Shown here one piece after another: positions 52,401-64,000 of a stretch of 64,000 nt of DNA (the first letter of the stretch is position 1; each line of letters begins with the position of its first letter). The stretch spans positions 15,977,098 through 16,041,097 of the forward strand of contig NC_086251.1 in the NCBI RefSeq assembly GCF_021018805.1, written 5' to 3'. The translations under genes were made by a program, and so were the position numbers. The DNA is from Prinia subflava. Its lineage: Eukaryota; Chordata; Aves; Passeriformes; Cisticolidae. The notes below the pieces were generated by a model. The model did no database searches. It was not told the DNA's origin and saw only the letters and a program-made list of their open reading frames with translations.

Positions 52401-53628
52401 AGGCTATTTTGGCTGCCTTTAGTTAAGAATGTGATTCATGTGAGTGGGAGACAACAATGCAGCAAAATCCACATTTTTGTATACACACGGAAAATAGGGG
52501 ATTTGTACACCACAGAAAAAAGTCAAAAATAGAGCATACATATTTTGCTGCCTTACACTGTAAGGAAATTGGCTACAGGAAGCAACAGCTTGTCCCAGCA
52601 GAACCACCAGCATTCATACAGCAGTAGGCCCATCTGAGTATTCACGTGCCACACGCATTTAGTCCTTGTTTAAACATCTCTCCACCATCTGAACCCTGCA
52701 CGTTTGTTTCGCTGCTCTGAATTAACAATAGTACACTGAGCTGTGTGTTTACATGTGTGAACACAAAAATAACACTGACTCAGAATGCAGCTTTTTAAAA
52801 AAACCCAAGACTGTCCAAAATACTTAACAATCACTATAGGGCCTTTCATTCTTTACAAAAAAAATCTCTTCACAGAGAAATTCTGAATATTTTTTTACTG
52901 AAGCTCATTTGTTTCTAGTAAGAACAGATAATCTAATGGTTTAGAGTATGTTTTAAATTCTGAATCTTCTTATGCAATCTGTTTTCAAGGCAGTAACATG
53001 TATTTTCAAATAGCTAAGCTGTCCAATAGATTTCCACTGGTAACTTACACAAGTGAATTGGATAAATGCACTGAGACAGTTTACAGGTAAGTAGAATATA
53101 AGCACTCAGTTGCACTGGCCTGAAACTCCTGGTTGTAATGAATTTCCAATCAATTACCTATTTGACACAGGGGGAAAAAATTATCTCATTATAAAACTCA
53201 AGTTTTCACTGTAAGGCAGTGTAATGGCCAATATTATTCTGTCACTTAGAATTTCTTGCTTATACTTTTAAACACAACTAGATGAAAAACTGGTGGGCAA
53301 AAAGACCTGAAAGCAATAATCATCTCTTTCAAGATACTTTCCAAGTAAAGATACTCTAGAAATGTTTTTAAAAACTAGTATTTTTGAATTGTATTGAAAA
53401 TTGCTATTTTGCCATACATTTGTCTTGTTTTGAATCATATCTGAAAAAAAACAATAGGTACCCCTTCCCCCATACCTAGCATACAACTTTCAAGGCCAGC
53501 TGGGACTTCAATGCTGCTTTTTTTTCAGAACAATACTTTTGATAAAAATATATAGATTGTCCCTTAATAACACAGGAAACTAAGTCATGTTTTCAGAAAT
53601 GACTTAAGAACTTGCTAGATTAAAGGAC
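46483..53628. other. Long noncoding stretch
   Basis: AT-rich DNA with A15 at 50836-50850. Unrecognised open frames near 50306-50870 (up to 118 codons) overlap on both strands. No repeat family, gene or RNA was recognised. Confidence 0.5.
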
Positions 53629-53836
53629 TGTCTACACATGGAATTATTTAGTAATGACTGCTCAAGAACAGCTATTCCCGAATAATTCCAAATGTAGACA
53701 CACTTATTCCAGAATAAAGTTGCCATATTTTGGTCTAATTCACCCCATCAAAGTGTGTTAAACTAAACAGAAACAAGACTGTCAGCACATGGAGTTATTC
53801 AAGACTCGCTGCTCCTAAAAAATTCCACATGTGGAC
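53629..53836. repeat. Duplicated imperfect hairpin, MITE-like remnant
   Basis: Bases 53629-53648 (tgtctacacatggaattatt) and 53681-53700 (aataattccaaatgtagaca) are reverse complements at 18 of 20 positions around a 32-base loop. A second, more decayed version follows at 53780-53836, with arms tgtcagcacatggagttatt and aaaaattccacatgtggaca. The two left arms are direct homologues, and 'actgctc' / 'cgctgctc' inside the loops also correspond. This suggests a duplicated palindromic unit, most simply an old non-autonomous DNA transposon. The family is not assigned. Confidence 0.7.
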
Positions 53837-56800
53837 AAGTGCTTGTGAGCTGAGGTTCAGCTCTGTTATCCCCAGCCATGTTATCTCTGCTCTCACAATG
53901 AACACATGGCACTTTGTGGCACACGTACAGCTGTTCATTCTGCTGCTTTTCTTATTTTTGTTCAACTAAAAAAAAGTATTTTAAAATTCAGTGTTCTTTG
54001 TTGAATGCGAGCTAAGCAAATACAATGATACAGCCATTCAAATACAATTTTTCTAGAGATTAGGTAAACCTCGGTATATTTACTTTTCTGAACAAACCAG
54101 TGTTTATATTGGCATTTGTTCTTGTAAAGTGATTGTTCACAAAAATGACACCTCTTTATGAAGTAGTAGGAATTGAAAGTAATTGGGATTTGGTTTTCCT
54201 GATATGGCACTAATATGGTCAACTGCTGAATTGACATTTAGATAGATGCTCTGTTTTGTTTCAGGTAATAAAACAAAGGATTTGTTCATCTTGTTAAAGA
54301 GACTAACTAGTGAGTAATCAATCACAGCACACACTAAAAAAAATCATTTTCAGCAAGGCACAAATCTGTCAAAGGGTGTAATTATTACTGAAAAATTTTC
54401 ACAAATCCCTATAATTATTGGACTTAATAGCATGTTAAGCCTGGCTGCAATATGGCAGTTGCCTCTAGTTCCAAAGTTTAAACCCAAAGTGATAAGAAGT
54501 GAAAAAGGATTTTGATAATCCTACAGCCCCCAATAGACCAAATCCCAAAATCACACCCCAGACGGGTGTTGTTGGGAGCCTGTGGTGAGGAAAAACCCCT
54601 TGCTGGAATATCAGAGGTAGAGCAGATGCCCTTCAATGCATCCCTGAAAACTCCTGCAAACTGTGCTTGACTCTGACCATTGTTTTTAGTGACATTTTCC
54701 TTAAACGTGCAAAGAGGTAGACTACAAAATTATATCAATTATATTCCCTATAATGTTCTTTGTAATAAACCCAGTGTGATAGCGTTAGTGTTTCATCTAA
54801 CTGGATCACTGCTTTTAATCAGCTAAAAAATGCCTGTTCCTAAAATCCCTCATAACTTGTTCTGATTTTGTGTAAAAGCGTGGGTTTATAGCTGAGGATG
54901 AATGTGTGCCTGCGATTTGCCCTAAATATACTAGTAGTAAAAGCAAATCTCAGAAGGAGATAAAGACTTTACAGAAGGTAAAATCCCCCAAATACTGTCA
55001 TTTTTATAATTTTTATCTGAACTTGAAATCAACTACTAGTTTATTTCACTGAGAAGGTTTATTACAGGCAAACAAAGTACTAAAAAAGCACATGCCTGGT
55101 GGGTTTATTACATATAATCCCTTATTGCTGAGACATGCTCAGAAACTGAAAAGCCCATAGTATGAGTCCTCCTTCCTTTAGTGTTATCATCTGGACTTTA
55201 ACTAAATGTTCACCTCCAGCTTTTGTGCCACAGCCCTGGAAACTGAGTTCACAGAGGAGACCACTCATCTTATAAGCAATTTGCTTTCTCCGACTCAGGA
55301 ATTGTAACATCCTTTCTGTATGTGCTTCACACTCCTCAACCCTTGTGATGAACAGAGAATGATTAATTACTTCAAGGCCCTTTCACAAGTGACTGTAAGT
55401 ACTTTAGAAATATCAATACATTTAGCTTCAAACCACTGCTGGCAGCTGGCTGGTATGGCAAGACTCTCACTTTGCAGATCAAAACTAGAAAGGCAGTGTT
55501 GCCATGGCCAAAACCAGTAACTAACTTCACATGTGAAAAAGTTGGATTTTTCAAAATGAATGTCCCTTTCATTTTCCATGCTCTGATTGACCTGAGGGCA
55601 ACTGCAGATACTTCAGATAATTGTACTGGAGTCAGAACTAAACATCTCTGCTGAGACCCTCAGCTTGTCTTATTTAGTGTCAGCTGACAGAATATCTGTG
55701 GTTTTGGTAGTGAAAATGAAGAATTACTGCAGTTAGCATCACATGGCACTTGATAGAGTCAAGTCCAGCTCACATTAATTTCAACTTTTCTCAAGTTCAG
55801 ATCTTTAGATCTCATATTCACGCTCCAGAAAATGGGAGTGTTTTACATTTGAAAGAGTTCAGATCACAAAAGAATTCAGTAATAGAGACAAGATAAAAAA
55901 CAGTGAGTGCTCCCCTGAGGAACTGGAATATCAGTGTTTAACTTTTTACCTTAGCATTACCCTAGCACCAAAAAATGAGTGTAAAAATGTTATAAAAACC
56001 ACATGTACATTATTTTGTTATGAAATCTGATAACAGTGGTGGTGTTTCCAAAAGGTTAATTAAGCTTACACAAGAAGATATCAGGAAAAATGTGATGGCA
56101 TTATAAGCACTATTTTTGGAGGAATCATGTAAAGAAATAGTCAGATAACAAGTACAGAGCTAATTTTTTTCCAGCTAGCACTGTGACTTAATACACACTT
56201 TCTAAAAGCTGAGCAAACATAAGATAAAGAAGTAACTGGGGGGATTTCCACAAAATGCAAGTCTGTATTGACCTATTCAATCGAGGTATTCATTTAAAAA
56301 AGACTTCTACAGTGCTATGTGCCATTAATACATTGCTAATTTAAACCCTCTGTTAGATCTGTGCTTAGTGTAAAACATACATCAGCTCTTTTACTTTGTC
56401 ATTATTGCCACTGAACCCAAAAAGGATCCAGTTTAGTGACTTACAAGGCTTTTTAAAATGAAATGCTTTTGCAATCTTTCACAGTTTAATGAAATCTAGT
56501 CACATCAGACTTGCTTAACCTGTTCTTTAGTAGAACTGCCATTTAGGTGTTAAAAAAGTGCATTTGGCTCTCCACTTTGGAGATCTGGATTTTACATTTA
56601 TTATTTGTTAAGGTTTCTTTTTTTTTTTTCCTCCAGTCCAGAGCACTTACTCTGAATAGATGCCTATAAAAACAAAAATGAATTTACATTATCCACCTCA
56701 GTTATAAATCAGAACTACCTCCTCAGCTTAAACTTTGAGTAAATTCCAAGAGATAATATTTGAATAAACTGCCAAGATTTTCTTATGGCAGCGTTCAGAA

Positions 56801-56998
56801 AAAAAGTTAGTGATGGACAATTTTGACTTAAAAATTTCCAGAGGCCACTGTGGCACAGAAGAGCTCAAGAAAAAGGGCTTTGCTAAACCCAAGGGGGGAA
56901 AAAATAAGAAAAGTGAGTCTTAAGTCTCCCCACTTTGGTATCTTGAATGAAATCAGAACTAAACCTCAAACCACACAAAGAAGAATTTTCAGGACTAT
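53837..56998. other. Noncoding stretch, nothing recognised
   Basis: AT-rich DNA. Overlapping short frames near 55320-55580 on both strands are unrecognised. No repeat family was recognised. Confidence 0.5.
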
Positions 56999-57038
56999 AT
57001 ATATAGATATACCCATAGACATATATAGATATACCCAT
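56999..57038. repeat. Exact 18-bp direct repeat, 22-bp period
   Basis: atatatagatatacccat occurs at 56999-57016 and again at 57021-57038, separated by agac. It is an AT-rich short tandem duplication. Confidence 0.95.
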
Positions 57039-59676
57039 TCTACTGGTGAAAGCTCATCTATCACAGAATCCTGGCTCATCATGAAATAAAGCACACTTAT
57101 TTTACAAATGGAATACAATCAAAAAAGATAAATCCAACCACCTAAAAGGAAAAGGAGAAAAAAATCCCACAGTCAAGTTTTTCAGGTAAGTATCTCAAAT
57201 CTAGGTGTTGGTAGTGACATCCCCATAATTGCAGGTTGGGTTTTAAAAAGCCCAAGTAACTTGATTTAAGAGCTAAGCATATATGAATCCTAAATGGTCA
57301 GGAAAACACAACTTTCATCAGTCAGATTGTTTTTTTTAGTATCGATACAAAAGCTTACCTATCTGACTCTCCATTTCAAGTTAGAAATCGCTGACTCTCA
57401 TTTATTTCCTGGGCAGTTCTAGGTAGTATTTCCAAGTTTTACTATTTGAATGCCTGAACAGGTCATCTTATTGCAACAAATGGCAACATCAATGCTTCTT
57501 ATATTGTTTACTCTGTTCTTTTTATGACTCTTCTCCAATTAGACTAAGACCATCTTACCACCCCACCTCTCACCCTACTAAATCCATAAAAAAACTCTTC
57601 TCATTGTTAGTTTGTTGCATGGAAAATTTGGCCTGTTCTGAACACTCCACCTCACCAAAACACACCCCTTCTTCCCTTTCCATTTCCAACACCACCACGT
57701 CTTATTCTGTAACTTTCAGCCATGAAAACTTTGTGCAGTGTGTCCATATATCAACATATTGCTCTCAACTTTATAATGTATGAAGTTCTTTATATTTTTC
57801 TCAAACAGTATTTAAAAAACAAAGGTTAAAAACTTCTACTTTCCTTAGAAAAATGCAAAAACACAGAAAGAAACACAACCTTGTTAAAATACCGAACTTT
57901 CAAAGCTGAAGTTACATGTGCAGGAAAGCCAGATCTGTAAAAACTGGCTTTAAAAGTTAACAGTGTCATGTCACTCTTCCTCCTTTTTCAAAGCCTTTTT
58001 TTTCTGGTAAGCAGGCATACCTTTCTTGGAAGAGTTACAGGTCTTGCTCGTAACAATTAACTTACAATTAACTGAAATTAATGGCAAGGACTAAACATTA
58101 GGTCTAAAAATTAGGTGTTAAGTGGTTAATTTTAAGATATCAACAGAATATGGGTTATCCCTCAACTTAATCTACTCAAGTAAATTCAAGTAAATAACCA
58201 ATTTTTAGGTTAAAATAAAGAGAATCAAAAGAATCACCAGGTAAATGCTTCTGTCAGATTGCACAAGTGGGAACTCATCTGCTCTGTACTTAAATTAGGA
58301 GAACAACACTTATCTCAGCAATGGGCTGCTTCTATCAGTTTGGAAGCAGACAAGGTATATTATTTATAAAGAACATTGAAAGAGAAAGAATGTCAGAGAG
58401 AAATGTATACATTAAGCACTTTAAAAAGATTTGAATCTAATACAATGTCCATATTTCACCTTTTTTTCCAAACATACAAGGTGACATACACCATCCACTC
58501 TGGTTACCTTCAAACATATAATAAAATCAGATTTCCACCTCAGCTGCTACCCTTCAAGCTCCCCTTCAGAATTCAAAGAAATGCAGAATGAAAGCACATG
58601 ACTCACCCCCACTGCTAGCAAAACTGCTTAGCATGTATATATTAAATCAAAGTCCTCTGCATTACCTCTTCTGTCAGATATGTTTTGGGTCTGCTAGGGT
58701 GGACTTTTTAGCATATAAAACATGCCATAAATTCTTAGTTAATCTACTAGAGTGTATCCATGATTTACCAACAGTTCAAACAAAAACTAACATGAGGGTG
58801 AATTTAAAGTGCAACTATTTTATTTCATTATTTTCCCTCTAAGTGTAGCAACCACTGGATTTAGAAGCAGTTAGCTGAAGTATCACTCAAGTTCCACAGC
58901 CAAAACTAAAGGCATTATCTTTGGAGTCAATGAAGTCTGCAGCTGCTGGAATCTGGAATGGAATGCATCTTTTCATTAGGCTGGTGCCAAATTAGAAATG
59001 CCTGCTCATCCAAATGAACCATGAATGCAGTACTTTAGAAATATCTGCTCTTCGCATGTAACTCAGCATGCTAGAGAATGTGACAAGCCTAGTAACACTC
59101 CATCTCTGGCACTTGCTGGGAATGAAAAATGTCCCTGCCAGTGTCCTTGAGTGAGGCCTCGCACAGCTGCCCCATCCCGGAGGCGCAAAACAAACTCAGC
59201 CTCCACTTGCAGCTCCATGCTGCTGCTCAAAATAGGACATTTTATTGTTTGGATGAATTGCACAGAGAGAAGATCATAAAGCCACAGATAACTGAAACCA
59301 GAGCTGGAAACCACAGTAAGAGCCACCAGGCTGTTACTCTTCTTAATTAAAGAGCGTGGAAACATGACTTGCTTATACATCACGGCACAAAGCAATCTTC
59401 CTCAGCCATACCCTAATGCTGCTGTATCACCCTAAGCCTCTACCTGCTTCTCTTTTCTCTCTCTCTGAACATGGTGGCCTGGAATCAGAGGCTGTAGAAG
59501 GATTCAAAGTACCCTATCAGGATGTTTTTCCCCTCCAATATACTAGAACTTGTTGCCTAATGTTAGCCTTTTATGCAAGCAGAGAAGGATTCAGTGAGTC
59601 CAGATACTTTACACAGGGACAGACAGAGAAAGGCAGCAACTTGCTGAAAAAATAAGGAGAGGGGAATTAAGCAAAT
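57039..59676. other. Noncoding stretch, nothing recognised
   Basis: AT-rich DNA. A GC-richer patch at about 59110-59220 has a few CpGs and unrecognised frames on both strands. No repeat family was recognised. Confidence 0.5.
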
Positions 59677-59910
59677 CACAGAACAGCTTGGGTTGGAAGG
59701 GACCTTAAGATCATCTTGTTCCATCCCTCTGCCATGGGCAGGGACACCTTCCACTGTCCCAGGTTGCTCAGAGCCCTATCCAGCCTGGCCTTGAACACTG
59801 CCAGGGATGGGGCATCCACAGCTTCTCTGGGCAACCTGTGCAAGTGCCTCACCACCCTCACAGTAAGGAATTTCTAATATATAATCTAAACCTGGCCTCT
59901 TTGTTGCCTC
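59677..59910 (-). repeat. CR1 LINE 3' end fragment
   Basis: This is the clearest CR1 tail in the window. The plus strand has 'cttgggttggaagggacctt', 'aagatcatcttgttccatcc', 'gggacaccttccactgtccc', 'aggttgctcagagccctatc' and 'cagggatggggcatccacag'. On the minus strand the end of ORF2 translates to RLPREAVDAPSLAVFKARLD, the conserved CR1 C-terminal motif. The 5' part is missing. Low divergence suggests it is among the younger copies here. Confidence 0.96.
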
Positions 59911-60550
59911 TCAGCCAATATTTAACATATATTTCCCATGAACATTTTATAGCATTGAACTTTAAAAGCTTCTAAGCACAGTGATCTCAAAGACTGCTCT
60001 GGGGAGATGATTCCATAGGCTAAGTGCCCTTATGTAAAAGCCCCTCTGAAGTCCCAAACTACAAAAAAAAAGCCCATTAATTTTTATCATGCACATCTCA
60101 GTGGATCAAAACTTGGAGTATGTATGCCCTGGACTGTATCCATGTAGCTACAATAAATTAAAAATAAAAGGGTTATTTAACCCACACTTGCTTGCACGTA
60201 ACTCTGCTGATATTTTACTGATTATATCTAAACTTATTATTAAGTATTAGTCACAGAGTATGGTTAAATTTCTCTGACACTTGCACATATAAAATACTCT
60301 CATTATCTGATGCAAGAAACTGTAAGTAGCAGAGCATGCAAGCTTCTATTCCACAGAATCACAAGTGTTTATTATCACAGCTTGTATTTAAGGACTCCCA
60401 TTGAATGTCACAATCCATAATATTAATTTTAAAAGAAATTTCCACATTAGTGAACAATGCAGCCACTTTGACAATGTTCATTTGCAGCAAGAAGTCACTG
60501 GAAAAGCTCTGGTCTTTGAACAAGTAAGTCTTCAGCAATCTTTTGTTATT
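59911..60550. other. Noncoding stretch, nothing certain
   Basis: AT-rich DNA. A segment near 59985-60050 faintly recalls CR1 but was not called. No gene was recognised. Confidence 0.5.
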
Positions 60551-60587
60551 GTGTATATATATATATATATATGCATATACATATATG
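60551..60587. repeat. (TA)n microsatellite
   Basis: About ten TA units at 60554-60572 are followed by interrupted atgcatatacatatat. This is a simple repeat. Confidence 0.95.
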
Positions 60588-60984
60588 ACAATTTATACCA
60601 TGCAGAAAAATCTTAAAATGTTTTCAATTGTTCTAAAAATGACTAAAAATCAATTGTACATGGTATATCACCACACTGCTTAGGGGGGAAAATAGAGAAA
60701 ATAAGGGCAAGGAACCTGCCAGCACTTTCAACAAACACCTACAATAAAAGTCAAACAAATATTTACATAACTATGGTTGACAGAACTAAGACAATCATGG
60801 CCTTCTCTCAAATCCAGCCTTGAAAGTTGTTCACATGTTTCATGTCACAGACAGCTTCAAATAGCAAACCCTATTGATGCGACTTCTCCCTAATATTTTA
60901 AATGTTTATTGCAATGAGGAAATAAAGGAGAGTTTGTTATAGCCCTTTCTTTGATTTTACACACACATACACACAGTGATAAAT
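60588..60984. other. Noncoding stretch with short CA run
   Basis: A short interrupted CA run lies at about 60958-60976, just before the CR1 tail. Nothing else was recognised. Confidence 0.5.
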
Positions 60985-61100
60985 GAATTCATTGAATCAT
61001 TAAGGTTGGAAAAAACCTCCAAGATCACCAAGTCCAATCTTTGACTGATCACCATCTTGTCAACTATACCACAGCACTAAGTGTCTTATCCAGATGAAAG
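60985..61100 (-). repeat. CR1 LINE 3' end fragment
   Basis: The plus strand reads 'cattgaatcattaaggttgg', 'aaaaaacctccaagatcacc', 'aagtccaatctttgact' and later 'ccacagcactaagtg'. This is the antisense terminal block of a CR1 whose tail ends in a degenerate ATTCTATG repeat at 60985. Only about 115 bp remain. Confidence 0.88.
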
Positions 61101-61744
61101 TTGCCTACCAGTATTTCTTAATGGCAATAATGTGCAAAACTTGTATTACAACTGACAAAATCTTATACTAACTGGAACCAACAAAAATAGTGAATATTGC
61201 CAAAGAAATAAGGCATCCAGCTACTAAAGATGGAACTGGAAAGAAAAGACCTAAAAACATTTGAACAACCTCCCCCAAAAAACAACCAACAAACAAGAAG
61301 AAATCAAACCCAAAACACTGTTTGTTGCCAACGCTGAACTAAGAGTCAGTGCACCTGCAGTCTGTCATGTCTGAGATACGGGCACTCTAAATAAGCCCTC
61401 TGTCGCTGTCAGAAGACCCAGAGAGAGTTCAGGAAACAAATACTCTTTCCGTTTAGGAAGGATGTATTTTCTAGAAGAGCATACACAAAGAAATACCACT
61501 CTTGTTGCCACAGTGCTTCAATGATTTTAAAGCATGGGAAGGTGGCCCTAGCATGCAGAAGAGATGTCTCTCCTGTACCACAGTAGAGAGGAATCTGTCC
61601 TTCTGGTGAGTCATAACCCACTTTGGCCATGAAGTGAAACCCCAAAATCGCCCAGAAAGGCATGCACAAAAATTCTGTTCTCAATACAAAGCCAGGCACT
61701 TCAGAATGTGCCACAGGGTATCTAGAGCATGAGTCTAAAATAAG
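61101..61744. other. Noncoding stretch with an unrecognised open frame
   Basis: A 114-codon minus-strand open frame (61409-61753) has no domain I know. Its composition is ordinary for chance frames. No repeat was recognised. Confidence 0.4.
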
Positions 61745-61900
61745 GAAAACCAATTACAAATGTAATTAATTAGTTTTAAATTCCGCTCTTCATGACTCTC
61801 CAGCTTTTTGCTAGTTAATTATCCTAATGATAGTTATTATGTCTCATAACTATTATTACAAATAAAACCCCACATATTGCTATTTAAATATTAAGTGAAT
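61745..61900. promoter_or_regulatory. TAAT-dense block, candidate homeodomain enhancer
   Basis: Within about 155 bp there are repeated homeodomain-core sites: caattac, gtaattaattag, agttaattatc, cctaatgat, and several tta/taa inverted pairs. Clustering of overlapping TAATTA sites is typical of some developmental enhancers, but AT-rich DNA gives such motifs by chance, and conservation was not testable here. Confidence 0.2.
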
Positions 61901-64000
61901 AAGAAATTGACTACTTGAATTAGGTATGTTGGAGATTTAGCAGGTCACAAAGGTTTTTTATTGCTGTAAAATCAACCAGAATTCAAGAGATATTAGTTCA
62001 TTGATGTCCCATAAGTTTTACCCTTAGGCACAGAATTATTATAATAGACATCATTCCAATCAACTATGAGCTATAGCAATCAGCTATAAAGACATTACAG
62101 AAAGAAGTTACAGTCTACACAAATATATAATAACTCCACTAGGCATAAAGATTAGATCCACATGCAACTTTACTAAATGTTTCAAACGTTACATCACTAA
62201 TTATATGATACTGTCACTTCTGGTAAACCACAGATGTAACATGAAAAATATTCAGCTTGGTCTCATGTAGATCTTATCACAATGTGCAGGTTCCAAAAAA
62301 AACTGAACCAACCCTTTTGATCTCTGCACTGTATTAGCTGTTAGCTTAAGAGCAAGCTTGCTGAGCTGAGGAATTTTTGCAAGACTTGCTTCAAATCTCC
62401 ACATGATAGAGGCAAGAGGTTGCACTTAAAATATGAAATCCTAACTTTCAGTTAAATCACATATTGTAGCATTTATGTAAATCATCAAGGTTAGCTTATG
62501 TTTTTGATACTTGATACAATGTCCCCTAGAGAAGTCCTTGTCTCTCTCATTCCTCTGGATTTTCCATAAACAAAAGCTAAGTTCAGTTCAATAGCTTGCT
62601 GTCATGTGACCAGATTAAAATTAAAGCTCCTCCAAAAGTTTCAAAATTCAGCAGTCAAAAAAGCTCCACATAAAAACATTGTATTGGAAAAAAACACAGG
62701 TACACATGATACTGAATTTGTTGTATCTCCTTTAAATAAGAAAGGTCAAAACTTCATCTAGGTTAGTATTCCATTGTTCTGTGTGCCAGCACCACAGACT
62801 TCCAAAATTTCATTTAAAGTGTATATGAATGAGGTTTCAATGGACAACAAGATCTCTTGAACATGGCAGGTCCTGAAGCAGAAACGAATCCAGCAGAATT
62901 CAGCTTTCTTGAACAAAGGGTAATAGGAAAAATCGGGATTCTGGCTTTCTCACATTTAATACCTACAGAGTGGAAATTCTCTCTCCATCATGGCCAGCAG
63001 ACATTTCCCCATGAGTTCAATAGTGCCAGAGTAGTGTAAAAAGGTTTTCATATCCTTGGCTGCTGGCTGTAAACACGTACAAGGGAAGAACAATAAAATG
63101 AACTCATAAAGCAGGGTGCTACTATTTTCTTCTATCCTGGAGAATAAAGTAAACAAAATTAAACAGTTACCCTGTTTGGGGTCTTTGACGCTTTTGTAAA
63201 ACAAAGCAAAGAGGAATAGTGCCAAGCTGTTGGCCAAGCAGTTCAGAAATTCTCCTGAGAACAGTAACTGGTAGAAGAAACAACCATGGGCAGTTTTGCA
63301 AGGGCAAGCTGATTTTTGCCAGGGGTTTAATAACTGTGCTGTGTCTTCTGCAGCAATGAGAGCTTTAAACATGAGGAAAGAAAAATCTCAAAAAAATATT
63401 AAGGAATAAAAAGCTGCACAACAGCAGGCAAAGAAGCAAAGAAATCAGATTTTAAAAAGATTTATGAAGTGTCCTTTCTTTCTCTTTTCCTGCAATGTAC
63501 ATTAATCATTGTACATTGGCTCCTATCTCTTTTTGGAACCTTGATGAAGATGAGGTGAAACCAAATATGTTTAATGAAGTCTGAAATGAGGCATGAAATT
63601 GAACCATTGTTTGATTCTGTGTTGCCTTTGCTTTCATAAGCAAGGCAGCTCTTGAAGCCTGGGTGGTACACCAGCATTCACTGAGAGACTGTGGAAGGGA
63701 AATGTATTTTGCTTTCAGATATTTTCTTTTTCCTTTTATAGTTTCAACTGACCAACTTTGTTATATGCATCATGTAAACTGGTTGTATAGCTGAGAAAGT
63801 AGATTGATAATTAGGATAAGCAGCTAAGGACAAAGAAATATCACATTTTCATAACCTGATAGCAATATTGGGGTAGGAATGTAAACACATAAAGGTTAGC
63901 CAAAAAAAAAAACCTCACCATGAAGTGTTCTAGAATAGAAAAATTCTAAATACTCTAAAAAATGTTGAAATTATTTTTTTTAAAAGAGTTTTCATGCCTT
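61901..64000. other. Noncoding stretch with longest open frame of the window
   Basis: A 138-codon minus-strand frame (62956-63372) is the longest in the window. It has hydrophobic and Cys-rich stretches but no domain I recognise, and no splice or promoter context supports it. In AT-rich DNA of this length about one frame of this size is expected by chance. No repeat family was recognised to the end of the window. Confidence 0.45.

Noticed and set aside
53086..53096. CAG|GTAAGT donor-like site near 53.09 kb, with others near 4347 and 57185
   Set aside because: No convincing acceptor upstream at an exon-like distance.
59985..60050. Possible second CR1 piece after the 59677 copy
   Set aside because: A single phrase similar to 'ctctggggagcctgttcca' is not enough for a call.

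Overview
The window looks like AT-rich, gene-poor vertebrate DNA, most likely from a bird. The evidence is the repeat content. There are several 5'-truncated CR1 LINE tails ending in the CR1-type 3' end, and one of them still encodes recognisable C-terminal CR1 ORF2 residues. There is a degraded LTR of a type widespread in bird genomes. There are also traces of very old amniote elements: MIR-like tRNA-core SINE pieces and a palindromic element. No bacterial-style gene organisation, tRNA, rRNA or CRISPR array was seen. I assign no species; the LTR type suggests Neoaves, which is inference.

Layout. Positions 1-2150 are unremarkable. A short CR1 tail lies at 2153-2243, followed by a more GC-rich segment ending in a three-copy 17-bp tandem repeat (2634-2684). 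Positions 3982-4056 form a possible but unproven exon. Two old SINE/palindrome remnants lie at 5299-5706, followed by a long G homopolymer. A compact CpG cluster lies at 9562-9765. A CR1 lies at 11208-11413, a CTCF-like site at 13543 and an LTR at 13701-14250. A near-perfect short hairpin is at 15631-15661 and a MIR-like fragment near 22580. An old CR1-like piece is at 24020 and the largest CR1 (about 660 bp) at 24797-25465. Further CR1 tails lie near 27945, 35158, 59677 and 60985. Two CTCF-like motifs sit about 107 bp apart in a GC-richer island at 46.2-46.6 kb. A duplicated imperfect hairpin, probably a MITE remnant, lies at 53.63-53.84 kb. A TAAT-dense block lies at 61.75-61.9 kb.

Genes. 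I find no protein-coding gene I can defend. Open frames are short (longest 138 codons), lack recognisable domains outside CR1, and fit what AT-rich noncoding DNA produces by chance. Three acceptor-to-donor intervals are listed as weak exon candidates only. The window is best read as an intergenic desert or the inside of a very large intron. The useful leads are regulatory-type sequences and unusual repeat structures rather than a new multi-gene system.
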